From contig PWEL01000013.1 of the NCBI GenBank assembly GCA_003553945.1, positions 1-64,000 on the forward strand: a stretch of DNA of 64,000 nucleotides, read 5' to 3'. The notes under the pieces were generated by a model. That model was not told where the DNA came from. It saw only the letters and a list, made by a program, of their open reading frames with translations, and ran no database searches. Source of the stretch: Mollicutes bacterium. GTDB lineage: Bacteria; Bacillota_I; Bacilli_A; Izemoplasmatales; Izemoplasmataceae. Positions 23,737-33,194 of this stretch are shown one piece after another. Both the position numbers and the translations under genes were made by a program. Every line of letters starts with the position of its first letter. Positions within the stretch are counted from its first letter, which is position 1.

Positions 23737-25302
23737 TTACTTAGCGACATCCTGCGCCCGGGTCTCACGGACAACGGTGACTTTGATAGTCCCTGGGTAT
23801 GAGAGTTGTTCTTCGATGTCCGCTTTGATATCGCGCGCAAGTTTGTGTGCGAGGGTGTCATCGACTTCGTCGGGCTTGACAATGACCCTGACTTCACGTC
23901 CGGCCTGGATGGCGTAAGCCTGTTCGACGCCTTCGTGGTCGCCGGAAATATGCTCGAGCTGTTCAAGGCGCTTGATATAGTTGTCGAGCGATTCACTTCG
24001 CGCACCGGGCCTAGCGGCCGAGAGAGCGTCCGATGCGGCGACGAGCGTGGCGATGAGGGTCTCGGCCTCTTCTTCTCCATGGTGGGAGCGGATGGCGTCG
24101 AGCACTTCTTTGGGTTCCTTGTACCTGGAGGCGATCTGCTCGCCGATTTCGACATGGGACCCTTCGACCTCGTGGTCGACAGCCTTGCCGACATCATGAA
24201 GCAATGCCGCGCGGCGTGCTAGGATTTCGTCTTCGCCGATCTCCGCGGCGAGCTTGCCGGCGAGATAGGCGCATTCGATAGAGGGCTGCAGGACGTTCTG
24301 TCCGTAACTTGACCTGAAATGGAGCCTTCCGAGCAATTTCACCAGGTCGGGATGGACTTTTCCGATGCCGACTTCGAAGACAGCCTCTTCACCCTTGTCA
24401 CGAATGAAACGGTCGACTTCCTCGCGCATCTTCTCGACGACTTCCTCGATGCGGCCAGGATGGATGCGGCCGTCACTCACGAGCGACTCGAGCGAGCGCT
24501 TGGCGATTTCCCTGCGCACCGGGTCGAAACCGCTCAATACGACCGCCTCGGGGGTGTCGTCAATGATGAGGTCGACACCAGTCAGGGCTTCGATGGTCCT
24601 GATGTTCCTGCCTTCACGGCCGATTATGCGGCCCTTCATGTCATCATTGGGAAGGTTTACGACGCTGACCGTCGCTTCGCCGGCGACGTCCTGTGCATAC
24701 TTCTGCATGGCGGAAGCGAGAATCTGTTTCGATTTCTTGTCCGCCTCGAGCTTGGCCTTTTCCTCCTCGTCCTTCATGTACTGGGCGATTTCATGACTCA
24801 TCTGTTCTTCAACGCGTTTGAAGATCTGTTCCTTCGCTTCTTCCTGTGTGTAGCCTGCAATGGATTGCAGCTTTTCATCCTGTTCTTGAATCATTCGCTC
24901 TAGTTTGCTGTTTTTCTCTTCGATGGCTTGCTTTTTCTGCTCAATGGATTCTTCTTTACGATCGATGTTGGATTCACGGCGATCCAGATTCTGCGAACGG
25001 TTATCGAGAGATTTCTCTCTCTCCATGAGTTTATTCTCTTGTTTGGCGATTGCATCTTTTCGCTCTTTGACTTCTTTTTCAAAATCCGCACGCAAATTGT
25101 GGATTTCCTGCTTGGTTTCAAGCAGGGATTCCTTCTTGTTCTTCTCCGCCGTCTTTATCGCATCATCAACGATCTTGTTCGCTTGAGCTTGAGCCTTGTC
25201 GAAGCCTTTTTCGACGACAATCGTCCTGATGATGATACCAATGACGATGCCGACGATCAACAACAGCAAACCGGAGACGATGAACACAACGATTCCGTCC
25301 AT
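23737..25302 (-). CDS. rny: ribonuclease Y
   Basis: The 521-residue protein has an N-terminal membrane helix (residues about 3-27), a long charged coiled coil (about 30-185), a KH domain ([20 protein letters not shown]) and an HD domain with [17 protein letters not shown] and IRSHHGE. It is the main membrane-bound endoribonuclease starting mRNA decay in Firmicutes. GGAGG is 1 nt from the ATG at 25308 and 7 nt from 25302; I use 25302. It is flanked by recA upstream and ymdB downstream as in Bacillus, but cinA is absent. Confidence 0.96.
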   Translation of the reverse strand: MDGIVVFIVSGLLLLIVGIVIGIIIRTIVVEKGFDKAQAQANKIVDDAIKTAEKNKKESLLETKQEIHNLRADFEKEVKERKDAIAKQENKLMEREKSLDNRSQNLDRRESNIDRKEESIEQKKQAIEEKNSKLERMIQEQDEKLQSIAGYTQEEAKEQIFKRVEEQMSHEIAQYMKDEEEKAKLEADKKSKQILASAMQKYAQDVAGEATVSVVNLPNDDMKGRIIGREGRNIRTIEALTGVDLIIDDTPEAVVLSGFDPVRREIAKRSLESLVSDGRIHPGRIEEVVEKMREEVDRFIRDKGEEAVFEVGIGKVHPDLVKLLGRLHFRSSYGQNVLQPSIECAYLAGKLAAEIGEDEILARRAALLHDVGKAVDHEVEGSHVEIGEQIASRYKEPKEVLDAIRSHHGEEEAETLIATLVAASDALSAARPGARSESLDNYIKRLEQLEHISGDHEGVEQAYAIQAGREVRVIVKPDEVDDTLAHKLARDIKADIEEQLSYPGTIKVTVVRETRAQDVAK

Positions 25303-25397
25303 GGTCATTCCTCCGTTTTCTGTTTTATCGGCGCTTTAGCGCTAAATCGATATAAAAGGCTTGAATATACTTGATATTCATGAAAAGTTACTTGTTC

Positions 25398-25427
25398 ATT
25401 ATACCCCAGCGACCTTGTGAAAGTCAA
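25398..25427 (-). promoter_or_regulatory. rny promoter
   Basis: On the minus strand TTGACT, 18 bp, TATAAT. It gives a leader of about 85 nt that includes a small GGCGCTTTAGCGCT hairpin near 25330-25342. Confidence 0.7.
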
Positions 25428-25464
25428 ACGTAATCCCTTACACTCCAGACGCCCCTCCCTCGAT

Positions 25465-25494
25465 AGAAAAACCCCGCCTTGTGCAGACGGGGTT
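25465..25494 (-). terminator. terminator after recA
   Basis: The stem AACCCCG-tCT/AG-CGGGGTT with a TTTTTC tail, just after the recA stop. Confidence 0.85.
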
Positions 25495-25499
25495 CAGGT

Positions 25500-26492
25500 T
25501 CATATCTCAAGCTTGTCGCGGATCTGCTGTTCGAGGGACTTGTACAGTTCATCGTTCTCTTTGAGGTATTTCTTCACGTTCTCCCGGCCCTGACCGATTT
25601 TCTCGTCATTGTAGGAGAACCACGAGCCACTCTTTTTGATAAGGTCGTATTCGACCCCGAGGTCGATGACCTCGCCTTCCCGGGAGATGCCCTCTCCATA
25701 GACGATATCGACCTGGGCCTGCTTGAAGGGCGGAGCGACTTTGTTCTTGACGACTTTGATCTTGGTGCGGTTGCCGATGATATCGTTGCCGATCTTGAGC
25801 TGTTCGCCCCGGCGGATCTCAACGCGGACGCTACTATAGAATTTCAAGGCCCTGCCTCCCGGAGTGGTTTCGGGATTGCCGAACATGACACCGACTTTCT
25901 CTCTGATCTGATTGATGAAGAGCGCAGCCGTCGAGGCTTTGCTGATAGCGCCGGAGAGCTTGCGCATGGCCTGGCTCATGAGACGGGCCTGAAGACCGAC
26001 GTGGCTGCTGCCCATGTCGCCTCTGATCTCCGCTTCCGGAACCAATGCCGCGACGCTGTCGACCACGACCACATCGACGGCGTTGCTCCGGATGAGCGCT
26101 TCTGTGATCTCTAACGCCTGTTCACCGGTGTCGGGCTGGCTGATGATGAGGTTGTCCGTATCGACCCCGAGACTCCGCGAATACTGCGGGTCAAGCGCGT
26201 GCTCGGCGTCGATGAACGCTGCATAGCCGCCGGCCTTCTGCGCCTCTGCGATAGCGTGCAGGGCGAAGGTCGTCTTCCCTGATGACTCCGGGCCGTATAT
26301 CTCCACGATGCGCCCTTTGGGATAACCACCGATCCCAAGTGCCTTGTCCAGCCCCATAGAGCCGCTGTTCACCGTTTCTATGTCCTTCGGGGCACGGTCA
26401 TCCCCGAGAAGCATGACAGACCCTTTACCGTGGTCCTTCTCAATGTCCTTCATCACTTGATCAAGTGCTTTTTCCCGATTGTCTTTTGCCAA
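25500..26492 (-). CDS. recA: recombinase RecA
   Basis: The 330-residue protein is canonical RecA: Walker [34 protein letters not shown], the L2 loop [22 protein letters not shown] and the C-terminal domain. The likely start is TTG at 26492: AAGGAGG lies 8 nt upstream, and the protein then begins with [23 protein letters not shown], aligning with Bacillus RecA. The ATG used by the ORF track (26510) lies immediately before that SD and has none of its own. No SOS box of the GAACNNNNGTTC type was found in the short upstream region. Confidence 0.96.
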   Translation of the reverse strand: MAKDNREKALDQVMKDIEKDHGKGSVMLLGDDRAPKDIETVNSGSMGLDKALGIGGYPKGRIVEIYGPESSGKTTFALHAIAEAQKAGGYAAFIDAEHALDPQYSRSLGVDTDNLIISQPDTGEQALEITEALIRSNAVDVVVVDSVAALVPEAEIRGDMGSSHVGLQARLMSQAMRKLSGAISKASTAALFINQIREKVGVMFGNPETTPGGRALKFYSSVRVEIRRGEQLKIGNDIIGNRTKIKVVKNKVAPPFKQAQVDIVYGEGISREGEVIDLGVEYDLIKKSGSWFSYNDEKIGQGRENVKKYLKENDELYKSLEQQIRDKLEI

Positions 26493-26555
26493 ACGTAACG
26501 CCTCCTTCATAACGATAATAGCGTGCGGGCGTGTATATTTCTCTTTTTCTTCAAC

Positions 26556-27107
26556 TTATTTTGTCTGCTGGATGCTCGGGATATTCTTGACGACATAGTC
26601 AATCCCCGAGACGACAGTCAATGCGGCGGCGATATACATCATGATCTCACCGGGCATCATCGCGAAGGGCCACTCGATATGGAACAAAAGCAGGATGATG
26701 GCGATGAGCGTGGACGCCGTCTTATATTTCCCGAGGTCGGAAGCCGCGATGACGGCGCCGTCGCCGACGACGATCAGACGAAGGCCGGTGACGAAGATCT
26801 CGCGGGCGATGATGATGAAGACGACCCACATCGGCGTGTAGCCGATCTCTAAAAGCCAAAGCAGGGCCGCGATCACGAGAAGCTTGTCGGCGAGCGGGTC
26901 GAAGAACTTGCCGAATGTCGTGACGAGTTCATGCTTGCGGGCGATATAGCCATCGACATAATCAGTGAGTGAAGCGAGAATAAAAAGGGCGCCGCTGGCT
27001 ATGCTGAATGCATTCAGGGTCAATGGCTCGGGATCCAAATAAAAAAGAACGATAATGACCGGGATTATGAGTACACGTGCTACTGTGATCTTATTGGGCA
27101 AATTCAC
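26556..27107 (-). CDS. pgsA: CDP-diacylglycerol-glycerol-3-phosphate 3-phosphatidyltransferase
   Basis: The 183-residue membrane protein makes phosphatidylglycerophosphate. The CDP-alcohol phosphotransferase motif is perfect: DYVDGYIARKHELVTTFGKFFDPLADK contains D-x2-DG-x2-AR-x8-G-x3-D-x3-D (quoted in overlapping parts). Several membrane helices follow. The start codon is GTG, with AGGTGATG upstream. It precedes recA as in Bacillus, without cinA in between. Confidence 0.94.
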   Translation of the reverse strand: MNLPNKITVARVLIIPVIIVLFYLDPEPLTLNAFSIASGALFILASLTDYVDGYIARKHELVTTFGKFFDPLADKLLVIAALLWLLEIGYTPMWVVFIIIAREIFVTGLRLIVVGDGAVIAASDLGKYKTASTLIAIILLLFHIEWPFAMMPGEIMMYIAAALTVVSGIDYVVKNIPSIQQTK

Positions 27108-27128
27108 AACCGCATCACCTCAAAGCTG

Positions 27129-27157
27129 ATTATATCACAAAGGCTTGGCCCCTACAA
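27129..27157 (-). promoter_or_regulatory. pgsA promoter
   Basis: On the minus strand TTGTAG, 17 bp, TATAAT, 21 bp upstream of the GTG start. Confidence 0.65.
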
Positions 27158-27182
27158 TGAACAATGAAAGGCACTGAAAGCC

Positions 27183-27896
27183 CTATTTCAATTCAACGTT
27201 ATGATACACCGCCTGGATGTCATCGAGGTCGTTGATGAGGCGCATGAACGTCTCGAAGGCTTCATAGTCCTCATCGTTCAGCCTTACCCGTGTCTTGGGA
27301 TACCAGCCGCTCTCGGAATCCCCGATGACGAACCCTTCAGACCTGAGCGCTTTTTCAAGCTTGTCCTGCATCTTTCCGTCCGCTACGATGCTGACGCCTT
27401 CGTCCGTGGCTTCAATCTCATGGGCATCGAGTTCATGAGCGATGATCGTCTCAAGGACGCTTTCCTCATCCGACCCTTCGACAGTGATATAGCTCAGATG
27501 GTCGTAGAGATGTTCAACCGCCCCTCGTACGCCGAGTTTGGAGCCGACTTTCGTAAAGCAGTAGCGGACGTCGCTCACCGTCCGGTTCACATTGTCTGAG
27601 AGCGCATCAATCAAAAAGGCGCTGCCGCCGGGTCCGAATCCTTCATAACGGACTTCCTCGTATTCCTCCGCGCCTTTCTCCTCTGCTTTCTTGAGGTTCC
27701 TCTCTATGATGTCGTTCGGGACATCGTCCTTCTTGGCGCGTTCGATGAGATGCTTGAGCGCATCGTTGCTTTCAAGATTCGTACCGCCCTGTCTGGCGCG
27801 CATGTAGATGGCCTTCCCGTAACGGGCGAAGAGCTTGCTGCGCTTGAGGTGCGTCTTCTGCATCGATTCTTTTCTCACAAGATATTTTCTTCCCAT
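27183..27896 (-). CDS. YebC/PmpR family protein (YeeN/YeeI type)
   Basis: The 237-residue protein begins MGRKYLVRKESMQKTHLKRSKLFARYGKAIYMRAR (read in parts), the form seen in the YeeN/YeeI subgroup, followed by ERAKKDDVPNDIIERNLKKA, VRYEGFGPGGSAFLIDALSDN and the C-terminal DIQAVYHNVELK. Members are DNA-binding regulators or, in recent work, ribosome-associated factors that relieve stalling; the role here is unknown. The start at 27896 has GGGGTGAG at good spacing; the longer track ORF overlaps the upstream promoter. Confidence 0.9.
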   Translation of the reverse strand: MGRKYLVRKESMQKTHLKRSKLFARYGKAIYMRARQGGTNLESNDALKHLIERAKKDDVPNDIIERNLKKAEEKGAEEYEEVRYEGFGPGGSAFLIDALSDNVNRTVSDVRYCFTKVGSKLGVRGAVEHLYDHLSYITVEGSDEESVLETIIAHELDAHEIEATDEGVSIVADGKMQDKLEKALRSEGFVIGDSESGWYPKTRVRLNDEDYEAFETFMRLINDLDDIQAVYHNVELK

Positions 27897-27918
27897 GCTC
27901 TCACCCCTTGTCGAGGGT

Positions 27919-27947
27919 ATTATAGCGGAAAAAGGACGTGCTTTCAA
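27919..27947 (-). promoter_or_regulatory. promoter of the yebC-like gene
   Basis: On the minus strand TTGAAA, 17 bp, TATAAT. Its -35 overlaps the 3' end of cvfB. Confidence 0.75.
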
Positions 27948-28795
27948 TCGTTTTTCAGCCGTGTCTGATGTTTCTCGAGTTCGACATAGCCCTCTTTATA
28001 CAGTCTTCCCAGCGCCCGTTTGAACGCCGCCTTGCTCATGTGGAATGTATTGAAGATCTCCTCGGGGGCGCTTTTATCAGTGAAGGGCATGCTTCCTTCC
28101 TCCCTGAGGTATTCAAGAATCCTCGCCGCATCGTCATCGACGATTTCGCCCTTCCCGGGCAGGAGGGTGCCGTTATACCGCAATGCATCCTTCGCAACCG
28201 TGATGCGCACCGATAAAGCCTCGCCCAGGCGGTACGTCTTTCGCGTGTGCTTATAATACACGAAGATCTCATGCCCCATTTCCGTGAAGAGCACGAGCCC
28301 TTCGTCCGCGAGATAGACGACATGCGCGGACACTGTATCCCCCTCATTCAACGGCGCTTCAGCCCGCAATGCGTCAAAAAGGCGGAAACGCTGGACGGGA
28401 CGGGCGGCGATCTGATTGCGGGACACCTTGAGTTCACAAAGCAGCATGTCGTTTTCCTTCGGCCACTGTTTCTTGAGCGGAGGCAGGTCGTCCTTGGAGA
28501 CGAGCATATCCTTGGAAAGCCCTATATCCACAAAGACGCCGAGACCGAACTTCTTCTCGACGACGCGGACGAAACCGGCACGGTCCACGGCTATCGAAGG
28601 ACGCTTCATCGTCACCTGCAGGCCTTTCTTATGCACGATATAGACAAAGGCATCCACGGAAGCGCCTTCCTCGAGCGGCTGCGTGGCCTCCTTTTTTGGA
28701 AGCTTGAGTGTCGCGTCCGGATGTTTCAAAAGATAACCGTCCTTCTCGACGGACTCGACAGTGAATGTATTCACCTTGCCAATTTCCATACGCAT
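27944..28795 (-). CDS. cvfB: CvfB/YitL family S1-domain RNA-binding protein
   Basis: The 283-residue protein contains consecutive OB-fold S1-like domains (KKFGLGVFVDIGLSKDMLVSKDDLP marks the second) and a C-terminal winged-helix segment (FNTFHMSKAAFKRALGRLYK). This matches the conserved virulence factor B / YitL family, which binds RNA in S. aureus. It begins at 28795 with AGGTGA 5 nt upstream. It is divergent from rpsT. Confidence 0.88.
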   Translation of the reverse strand: MRMEIGKVNTFTVESVEKDGYLLKHPDATLKLPKKEATQPLEEGASVDAFVYIVHKKGLQVTMKRPSIAVDRAGFVRVVEKKFGLGVFVDIGLSKDMLVSKDDLPPLKKQWPKENDMLLCELKVSRNQIAARPVQRFRLFDALRAEAPLNEGDTVSAHVVYLADEGLVLFTEMGHEIFVYYKHTRKTYRLGEALSVRITVAKDALRYNGTLLPGKGEIVDDDAARILEYLREEGSMPFTDKSAPEEIFNTFHMSKAAFKRALGRLYKEGYVELEKHQTRLKND

Positions 28796-28810
28796 AGTAT
28801 CACCTATTGT

Positions 28811-28819
28811 ATTATAACA
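28811..28819 (-). promoter_or_regulatory. extended -10 promoter of cvfB
   Basis: TGTTATAAT on the minus strand is an extended -10; no good -35 is visible. Confidence 0.5.
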
Positions 28820-28858
28820 GACGTTTCCTCCATCGCGCCGCAAAGACGCATGAAAGAA

Positions 28859-28887
28859 TTGCGTTTTCACCGATGTTCTGATAGAAT
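28859..28887 (+). promoter_or_regulatory. rpsT promoter
   Basis: TTGCGT, 17 bp, TAGAAT, leading to a short leader with AAAGGAGGATGAG before the ATG. Confidence 0.7.
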
Positions 28888-28916
28888 ACACATGATTTCA
28901 GAAAGGAGGATGAGAC

Positions 28917-29177
28917 ATGGCGAACATCAAACAACAACAGAAACGCGTGCACCAGGACTACAAGAAGCGCATCCTGAACAAGGATTTCAAATCCGGCGTC
29001 AAGACGGCGATCAAGAACGTCGAGCGCCACATCGAGGCCGGAGACAGGGAAAAAGCGGAACAGGCCCTCCGCTTGGCCAACCGGAAACTCGACAAGGCCA
29101 GGCTGAAGAACGTCAAGCATAAGAACTTCATCAACCGCCGCAAGTCGAGGCTTCAAAAACGCATCAACGCCATGTAA
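28917..29177 (+). CDS. rpsT: 30S ribosomal protein S20
   Basis: The 86-residue, strongly basic, helical protein begins ANIKQQQKRVHQDYKKR and ends FINRRKSRLQKRINAM, typical of S20, a 16S rRNA-binding assembly protein. It is convergent with holA and shares a symmetrical terminator with it, the arrangement seen in Bacilli. Confidence 0.96.
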   Translation: MANIKQQQKRVHQDYKKRILNKDFKSGVKTAIKNVERHIEAGDREKAEQALRLANRKLDKARLKNVKHKNFINRRKSRLQKRINAM

Positions 29178-29209
29178 AAAAGTCTATGCACTGACATAGA
29201 CTTTTTTTA
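29177..29209. terminator. shared rpsT/holA bidirectional terminator
   Basis: AAAAAGTCTATG and CATAGACTTTTTT form a 12-bp stem with T tracts on both strands. Confidence 0.9.
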
Positions 29210-30175
29210 TACATTCATGATGAAGAGCTCGAGCGCCATGCGCTTTTCCAGTCTTCCGCTCTTGATGGCGTAGTCGAGGTGTTCAAGCTGAGTGAGATGG
29301 TCCTCTATCTTATCACGCGGGACCACACGGGCATTCTGCACCATATAGTAGGCGCGCCCGCTCTTGACATTGAAATGCCACTGGATATCGTCCTGCGTAT
29401 AGCCCTGGTCGAGCAGGGTCTTCACCTGAAGCATCTCGCGGTATTTCCCGACGACGACGGAAAGCACCCTGAGCGGGTCCTCGCTGTAGGTGATGAGGTC
29501 GTGATAGATCTCCACCGCCCGCTTGTGGTCCCTTGCAAGCAACGCGTTGGTGAGTTCGTAGACATTGTGCTCGATGTTCTTTGTGATGACGCGCTCGATC
29601 ATCGCCTTGTCCACGGTGCTCTCGCCTTCCGTATAAAGCAAAAGCTTCTTGAGTTCCGAATACGCCATCTCCGTGCTGGAGTGGATACGCTTCATCAGCT
29701 CATCGAGCGCGTCACTCTCGATATGGAGATTGGCATTGGCCAGCTGACGCTTCACCCAGGCTAGAAGGTCCCGCGAACGCTTGAGCCGGCATTCGACGAC
29801 CTCCGCATGCTCCTTGAGCAGCTTCACCGTCTTCGATCGCATGTCGAGTTTCTCCTTCGGCACCGTGAGAATGAAGAGCGTGTGTCCGCTGGGGTTTTCT
29901 ATATACTGCCGGAGCGCCTCCTCGCTGTGTTCGACGGAGGGGCTTTTCGCCTTCTGCGTACTTAAAAAATCCGCGTTCCTGGCGATGACAACCTTCCCCT
30001 CGCTCATGAAGGGAATGGTCATCGCATCGTTGATCGCCTCGCTGACCGGGGTCTCTTCACAATCGTAGCTCGTCACATTGAAATCATCGACGTCCCACTT
30101 TTTGATCAATTGATTGACACGGCTCCTGATATAGAAGGCGTCCTCTCCGTAGAACACCTTGATGCGATCCTGCAT
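29207..30175 (-). CDS. holA: DNA polymerase III delta subunit
   Basis: The 322-residue clamp-loader subunit opens the sliding clamp. The YqeN/HolA signatures are recognisable: VFYGEDAFYIRSRV, FLSTQKAKS, IERVITKNIEHNVYELTNAL and the C-terminal DYAIKSGRLEKRMALELFI. It follows comEC, as in Bacillus (comEA-comEC-holA), and has AGGTGATGAC before the ATG. Confidence 0.93.
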   Translation of the reverse strand: MQDRIKVFYGEDAFYIRSRVNQLIKKWDVDDFNVTSYDCEETPVSEAINDAMTIPFMSEGKVVIARNADFLSTQKAKSPSVEHSEEALRQYIENPSGHTLFILTVPKEKLDMRSKTVKLLKEHAEVVECRLKRSRDLLAWVKRQLANANLHIESDALDELMKRIHSSTEMAYSELKKLLLYTEGESTVDKAMIERVITKNIEHNVYELTNALLARDHKRAVEIYHDLITYSEDPLRVLSVVVGKYREMLQVKTLLDQGYTQDDIQWHFNVKSGRAYYMVQNARVVPRDKIEDHLTQLEHLDYAIKSGRLEKRMALELFIMNV

Positions 30176-30192
30176 GTCATCACCTCGCCATC

Positions 30193-30201
30193 ATTATAGC
30201 A
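30193..30201 (-). promoter_or_regulatory. extended -10 promoter of holA
   Basis: TGCTATAAT on the minus strand lies in the gap after comEC, about 18 bp before the holA start. Confidence 0.5.
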
Positions 30202-30210
30202 CAAAAAACA

Positions 30211-32229
30211 CTATGGGAAAGCCGTGGATTCAAATCGGCGCGAGAAAATATAATGGAAACGCACACTCCCGTCCTCCGCGAGGGTGAACGCCTCCATGCC
30301 CCCTCTTTTCAACCGTGCGATGACTTCGGGATGCGGGTGGTCGAAGGGGTTGTCCCTGTCGGCGGGCACGAGGGCCGTATCCGCCGACACTGCACGCAGG
30401 AACGCTTCCGAGGAAGAAGTGATCGACCCATGGTGGGGTACCTTGAGCACATCCGCACCCACCTCGTAGGTATCGAGGATCGTCCGCTCCCTCGGACCCT
30501 CGATGTCGCCGGTGAAGAGATAGCGCTCCCCCGCGACATCGATCCACATCAGGATGGACCGGTCGTTCTCACCTCTATGGGGCCATTCAAGAGGATAGAT
30601 ATAGAACGAGAACGCCCCGCACGCATGCACTTCGTCCTCATAACGGTCCTGATCGACATTCGTGACGGTATTTCCGATGGAGAAATGCGCGGCCACATCG
30701 TCATATTCACCGTAGTGGTCCGTATGCCGGTGGGTGAGGAAGACATAGTCCAACCGGCGCACGTTGAGACGCTGGATCGCCCTTACAAGGGAATCATGGG
30801 GATCCCCCTCCCCCGTATCGATGAGGATGTTGCAGCGGTTGAAGGCGTCCCGGAGAAGAAACGCATCCCCTCGGACATTGAACATGGTCACCTCCGTATA
30901 GGGTGTGAGGAAGGGCGATAGCGCCACCAGGAGGAGAAACCCTGCGAACACACACACCGCGCGGAACAAGCGCGCATTTAGAATATAGGCCTGATAGACC
31001 CTCGCAAGCAGAAGGTAATAGACAAGGCGCACCCCTCCCGCCGGAATATAGAGCGCGACAGTGAATACCGTCAGCCCCAGAACATTCAGACTCCGTTCGA
31101 ACACCCCTGCCGCAAGCGCCAGAATAGGCTCAAGAAAAGGCAGACAGAACGTGAGATAGACCAAGGGCAGAAAGCACATCGTCGTGAAGACGCCATAGAC
31201 CATGTTGAAGCCGACGGCCCATGCATTCACCCCGCCCTGCATCGACAAAACGAGCGGCATGCTGATGAGGAAGGCGGTCCATGCCACCGTGAAGACCCTC
31301 CTGAAAGCACCACCCTTGAATGCGGGCCGCATGAGAAGAAGGCCTAGACTCACACCGAAACTCAAAAGGAATCCGCTGTGATAGAGCCATTCGCTCCGCA
31401 TGCCGATGAAGGCGAGCGCAAGCACTGCAAGGACATCCACAGGCGTGAAGCCGAGTGAAAAACGCTTGTTCAGAAGCAGCGCCCATGCCATGAGCACCGC
31501 TCGCATCACGGACACTTGAAACCCGCTCACAAGCAGGAAGAGAAGGAGGAACACCGAGAGCACGACATCCCTGCCCCATCCTGTGTGCACCAAGGACAAC
31601 CCTTTATAGAGCGCCGCGGATAAAAGCCCCACATGAAGTCCCGATACAGCGAAGAAATGCGCGATGCCAAGACGCGAGACCGAGCCCGTGAGATCCTCGG
31701 TGAAGAACGACCTCTCAGCGAGAACGAACGTGTACATGTACGCCTTCGTCTCGGCGAACGTCCGCTCGATATAGCGTTCGATCGCGCCCCTCAAGGCATA
31801 AGGGGTGAACGGCCTTTCAATACGCTCGATATCATCCGCGAAGAGCACGCCGTCGATGCCTTCCGCCCTCAGATGCCTGCCGTAATCGAAGCCGCCGAAG
31901 AACCCGTCGTCGGCGGTCTCTCCCCGCGTCGCCTCGATCCGCACCGCTTCCCCCGTATGGACCGGGGTCTCGCTATAGACGACGAACGTCCCCTCATCCC
32001 CCTTCAAGCGGAAGCGGGGATGCTCCCGCCCCCTCTCCGAATGCACGACCACCCCTTCATCGACCGCTTCAGCCGGCTGAGAGGGCCATAGACTCACAAG
32101 ACATATGAAAAGCGCAAAGGCGAAGAGGACCTTGTCATAGCGGAAAAGGCGCAGGAAAAAGAAAAACGACACCGCGTAGAGATAGAAAAACGTGCCCCCA
32201 TAGACAAAGAACACCACGGCAAAGAGCAC
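30211..32229 (-). CDS. comEC: DNA-uptake channel protein ComEC/Rec2
   Basis: The protein of about 672 residues has N-terminal membrane helices, an OB-like extracellular domain (FDYGRHLRAEGIDGVLF), the Competence transmembrane core with IAHFFAVSGLHVGLLSA, and a C-terminal metallo-beta-lactamase-like domain with FLTHRHTDHYGEYDD and KVPHHGS. It forms the channel that imports single-stranded DNA. The start is uncertain: no ATG exists near the expected N-terminus; a GTG at 32229 just after the comEA stop gives a sensible protein, while the track ORF (to 32319) overlaps comEA by 74 bp. Confidence 0.88.
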   Translation of the reverse strand: MLFAVVFFVYGGTFFYLYAVSFFFFLRLFRYDKVLFAFALFICLVSLWPSQPAEAVDEGVVVHSERGREHPRFRLKGDEGTFVVYSETPVHTGEAVRIEATRGETADDGFFGGFDYGRHLRAEGIDGVLFADDIERIERPFTPYALRGAIERYIERTFAETKAYMYTFVLAERSFFTEDLTGSVSRLGIAHFFAVSGLHVGLLSAALYKGLSLVHTGWGRDVVLSVFLLLFLLVSGFQVSVMRAVLMAWALLLNKRFSLGFTPVDVLAVLALAFIGMRSEWLYHSGFLLSFGVSLGLLLMRPAFKGGAFRRVFTVAWTAFLISMPLVLSMQGGVNAWAVGFNMVYGVFTTMCFLPLVYLTFCLPFLEPILALAAGVFERSLNVLGLTVFTVALYIPAGGVRLVYYLLLARVYQAYILNARLFRAVCVFAGFLLLVALSPFLTPYTEVTMFNVRGDAFLLRDAFNRCNILIDTGEGDPHDSLVRAIQRLNVRRLDYVFLTHRHTDHYGEYDDVAAHFSIGNTVTNVDQDRYEDEVHACGAFSFYIYPLEWPHRGENDRSILMWIDVAGERYLFTGDIEGPRERTILDTYEVGADVLKVPHHGSITSSSEAFLRAVSADTALVPADRDNPFDHPHPEVIARLKRGGMEAFTLAEDGSVRFHYIFSRRFESTAFP

Positions 32230-32245
32230 GTGATGCGTAGTGCCC

Positions 32246-32800
32246 TTAAACCGTGATAAGGTCCTTGATGGTCTCAAGCGTGCTCTCTCCGATGTTCGCG
32301 ACATCGAGCAACCCTTCAACCGAGGTGAAATCCCCGTGCGTCCTTCGGTGCTCGATGATGTTCGCCGCCGTTGCGTCCCCGATGTTCGGAAGGGTCGTCA
32401 GCGTCCCGTGGTCCGCCCCATTGATACAGATACGTCCCGGGGATTCATCCTTTGTCCTCTCTTCCTCCGTCTCCGAGAGCGAGGGGATCCGGTATGCTTC
32501 ACCGTCTGAGAGCGTCTGTGCAAGCGACATGCTGTCCGCATCCGCATGCCGGGTCAGTCCGCCGGCCTTGGCCACGACCTGAAACAGTCGCATCGCGGGG
32601 TCGACCTTGTACACGCCGGGTTTTAAAACCTCCCCCTTGATGTCGATATAGATCGCATCCGCCGGGGCTTCCTCCACGACAGGCCTTGCCTCGAAAGGAT
32701 TCTCCTCCGGCGTCTTGTCAAGGACCGTGTTCCATAGGACGCTGAAAAGCACAAGCGCCCCCACTGCGAAACCGATTGCTATACGTTGCCATAAAGCCAT
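32246..32800 (-). CDS. comEA: competence DNA receptor ComEA
   Basis: The 184-residue protein has one N-terminal membrane anchor (about 5-24), an SLBB domain (IYIDIKGEVLKPGVYKVDP) and a C-terminal double helix-hairpin-helix (LTTLPNIGDATAANIIEHRR..LLDVANIGESTLETIKDL, read in parts) that binds double-stranded DNA outside the membrane. Its SD (AAAGGGGG) is the 3' arm of a strong hairpin immediately upstream, so both transcription and translation may be damped. Confidence 0.93.
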   Translation of the reverse strand: MALWQRIAIGFAVGALVLFSVLWNTVLDKTPEENPFEARPVVEEAPADAIYIDIKGEVLKPGVYKVDPAMRLFQVVAKAGGLTRHADADSMSLAQTLSDGEAYRIPSLSETEEERTKDESPGRICINGADHGTLTTLPNIGDATAANIIEHRRTHGDFTSVEGLLDVANIGESTLETIKDLITV

Positions 32801-32807
32801 ACAAAAA

Positions 32808-32842
32808 GCCCCCTTTCACCTAATCATTCCAGGAAAGGGGGC
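32808..32842 (-). terminator. hairpin upstream of comEA combining terminator and SD occlusion
   Basis: GCCCCCTTTC and GAAAGGGGGC pair perfectly (10 bp, 15-nt loop), followed by TTTTTG. The 3' arm contains the AAAGGGGG that serves as comEA SD, 8-9 nt before the ATG. It separates rsfS from comEA. Confidence 0.75.
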
Positions 32843-32852
32843 GTTTTACTTT

Positions 32853-33194
32853 CTATTTCAACGCATTTACATCAAGGGTGGGCACATCGTGCCAGATCTT
32901 TTCGAGGTTATAGTAGGCACGTTCCTCTTCAGTGAAAAGGTTCACAACCACATCCCCGCCGTCCAGAAGCACCCATTTCGCACCTTCGGCGCCTTCGACA
33001 TTGAACGTATCGAATCCGGCCTCGTCAAAAGCCTTCTTCATACGATTGATAGCACCCCTGAGCTTCCGGGGGTTGTCCGCTGTCGTCACAATCACATAAT
33101 CGAAAAACGGGGAATACGTCCTCATGTCATAGACGACAATGTGCTCGAGCTTGCTCGCTTCAAGGGTTTCGATGACGGTGGAAAGCTTACTCAT
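32853..33194 (-). CDS. rsfS: ribosomal silencing factor RsfS
   Basis: The 113-residue protein matches RsfS/Iojap: VVYDMRTYSPFFDYVIVTTA, the WVLLDGGDVVVNLFTEEERAYYNLEKIW segment (read in parts) is the family signature. It binds L14 and blocks subunit joining in starved cells. Its start overlaps the yqeK end by 8 bp. Confidence 0.95.
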   Translation of the reverse strand: MSKLSTVIETLEASKLEHIVVYDMRTYSPFFDYVIVTTADNPRKLRGAINRMKKAFDEAGFDTFNVEGAEGAKWVLLDGGDVVVNLFTEEERAYYNLEKIWHDVPTLDVNALK

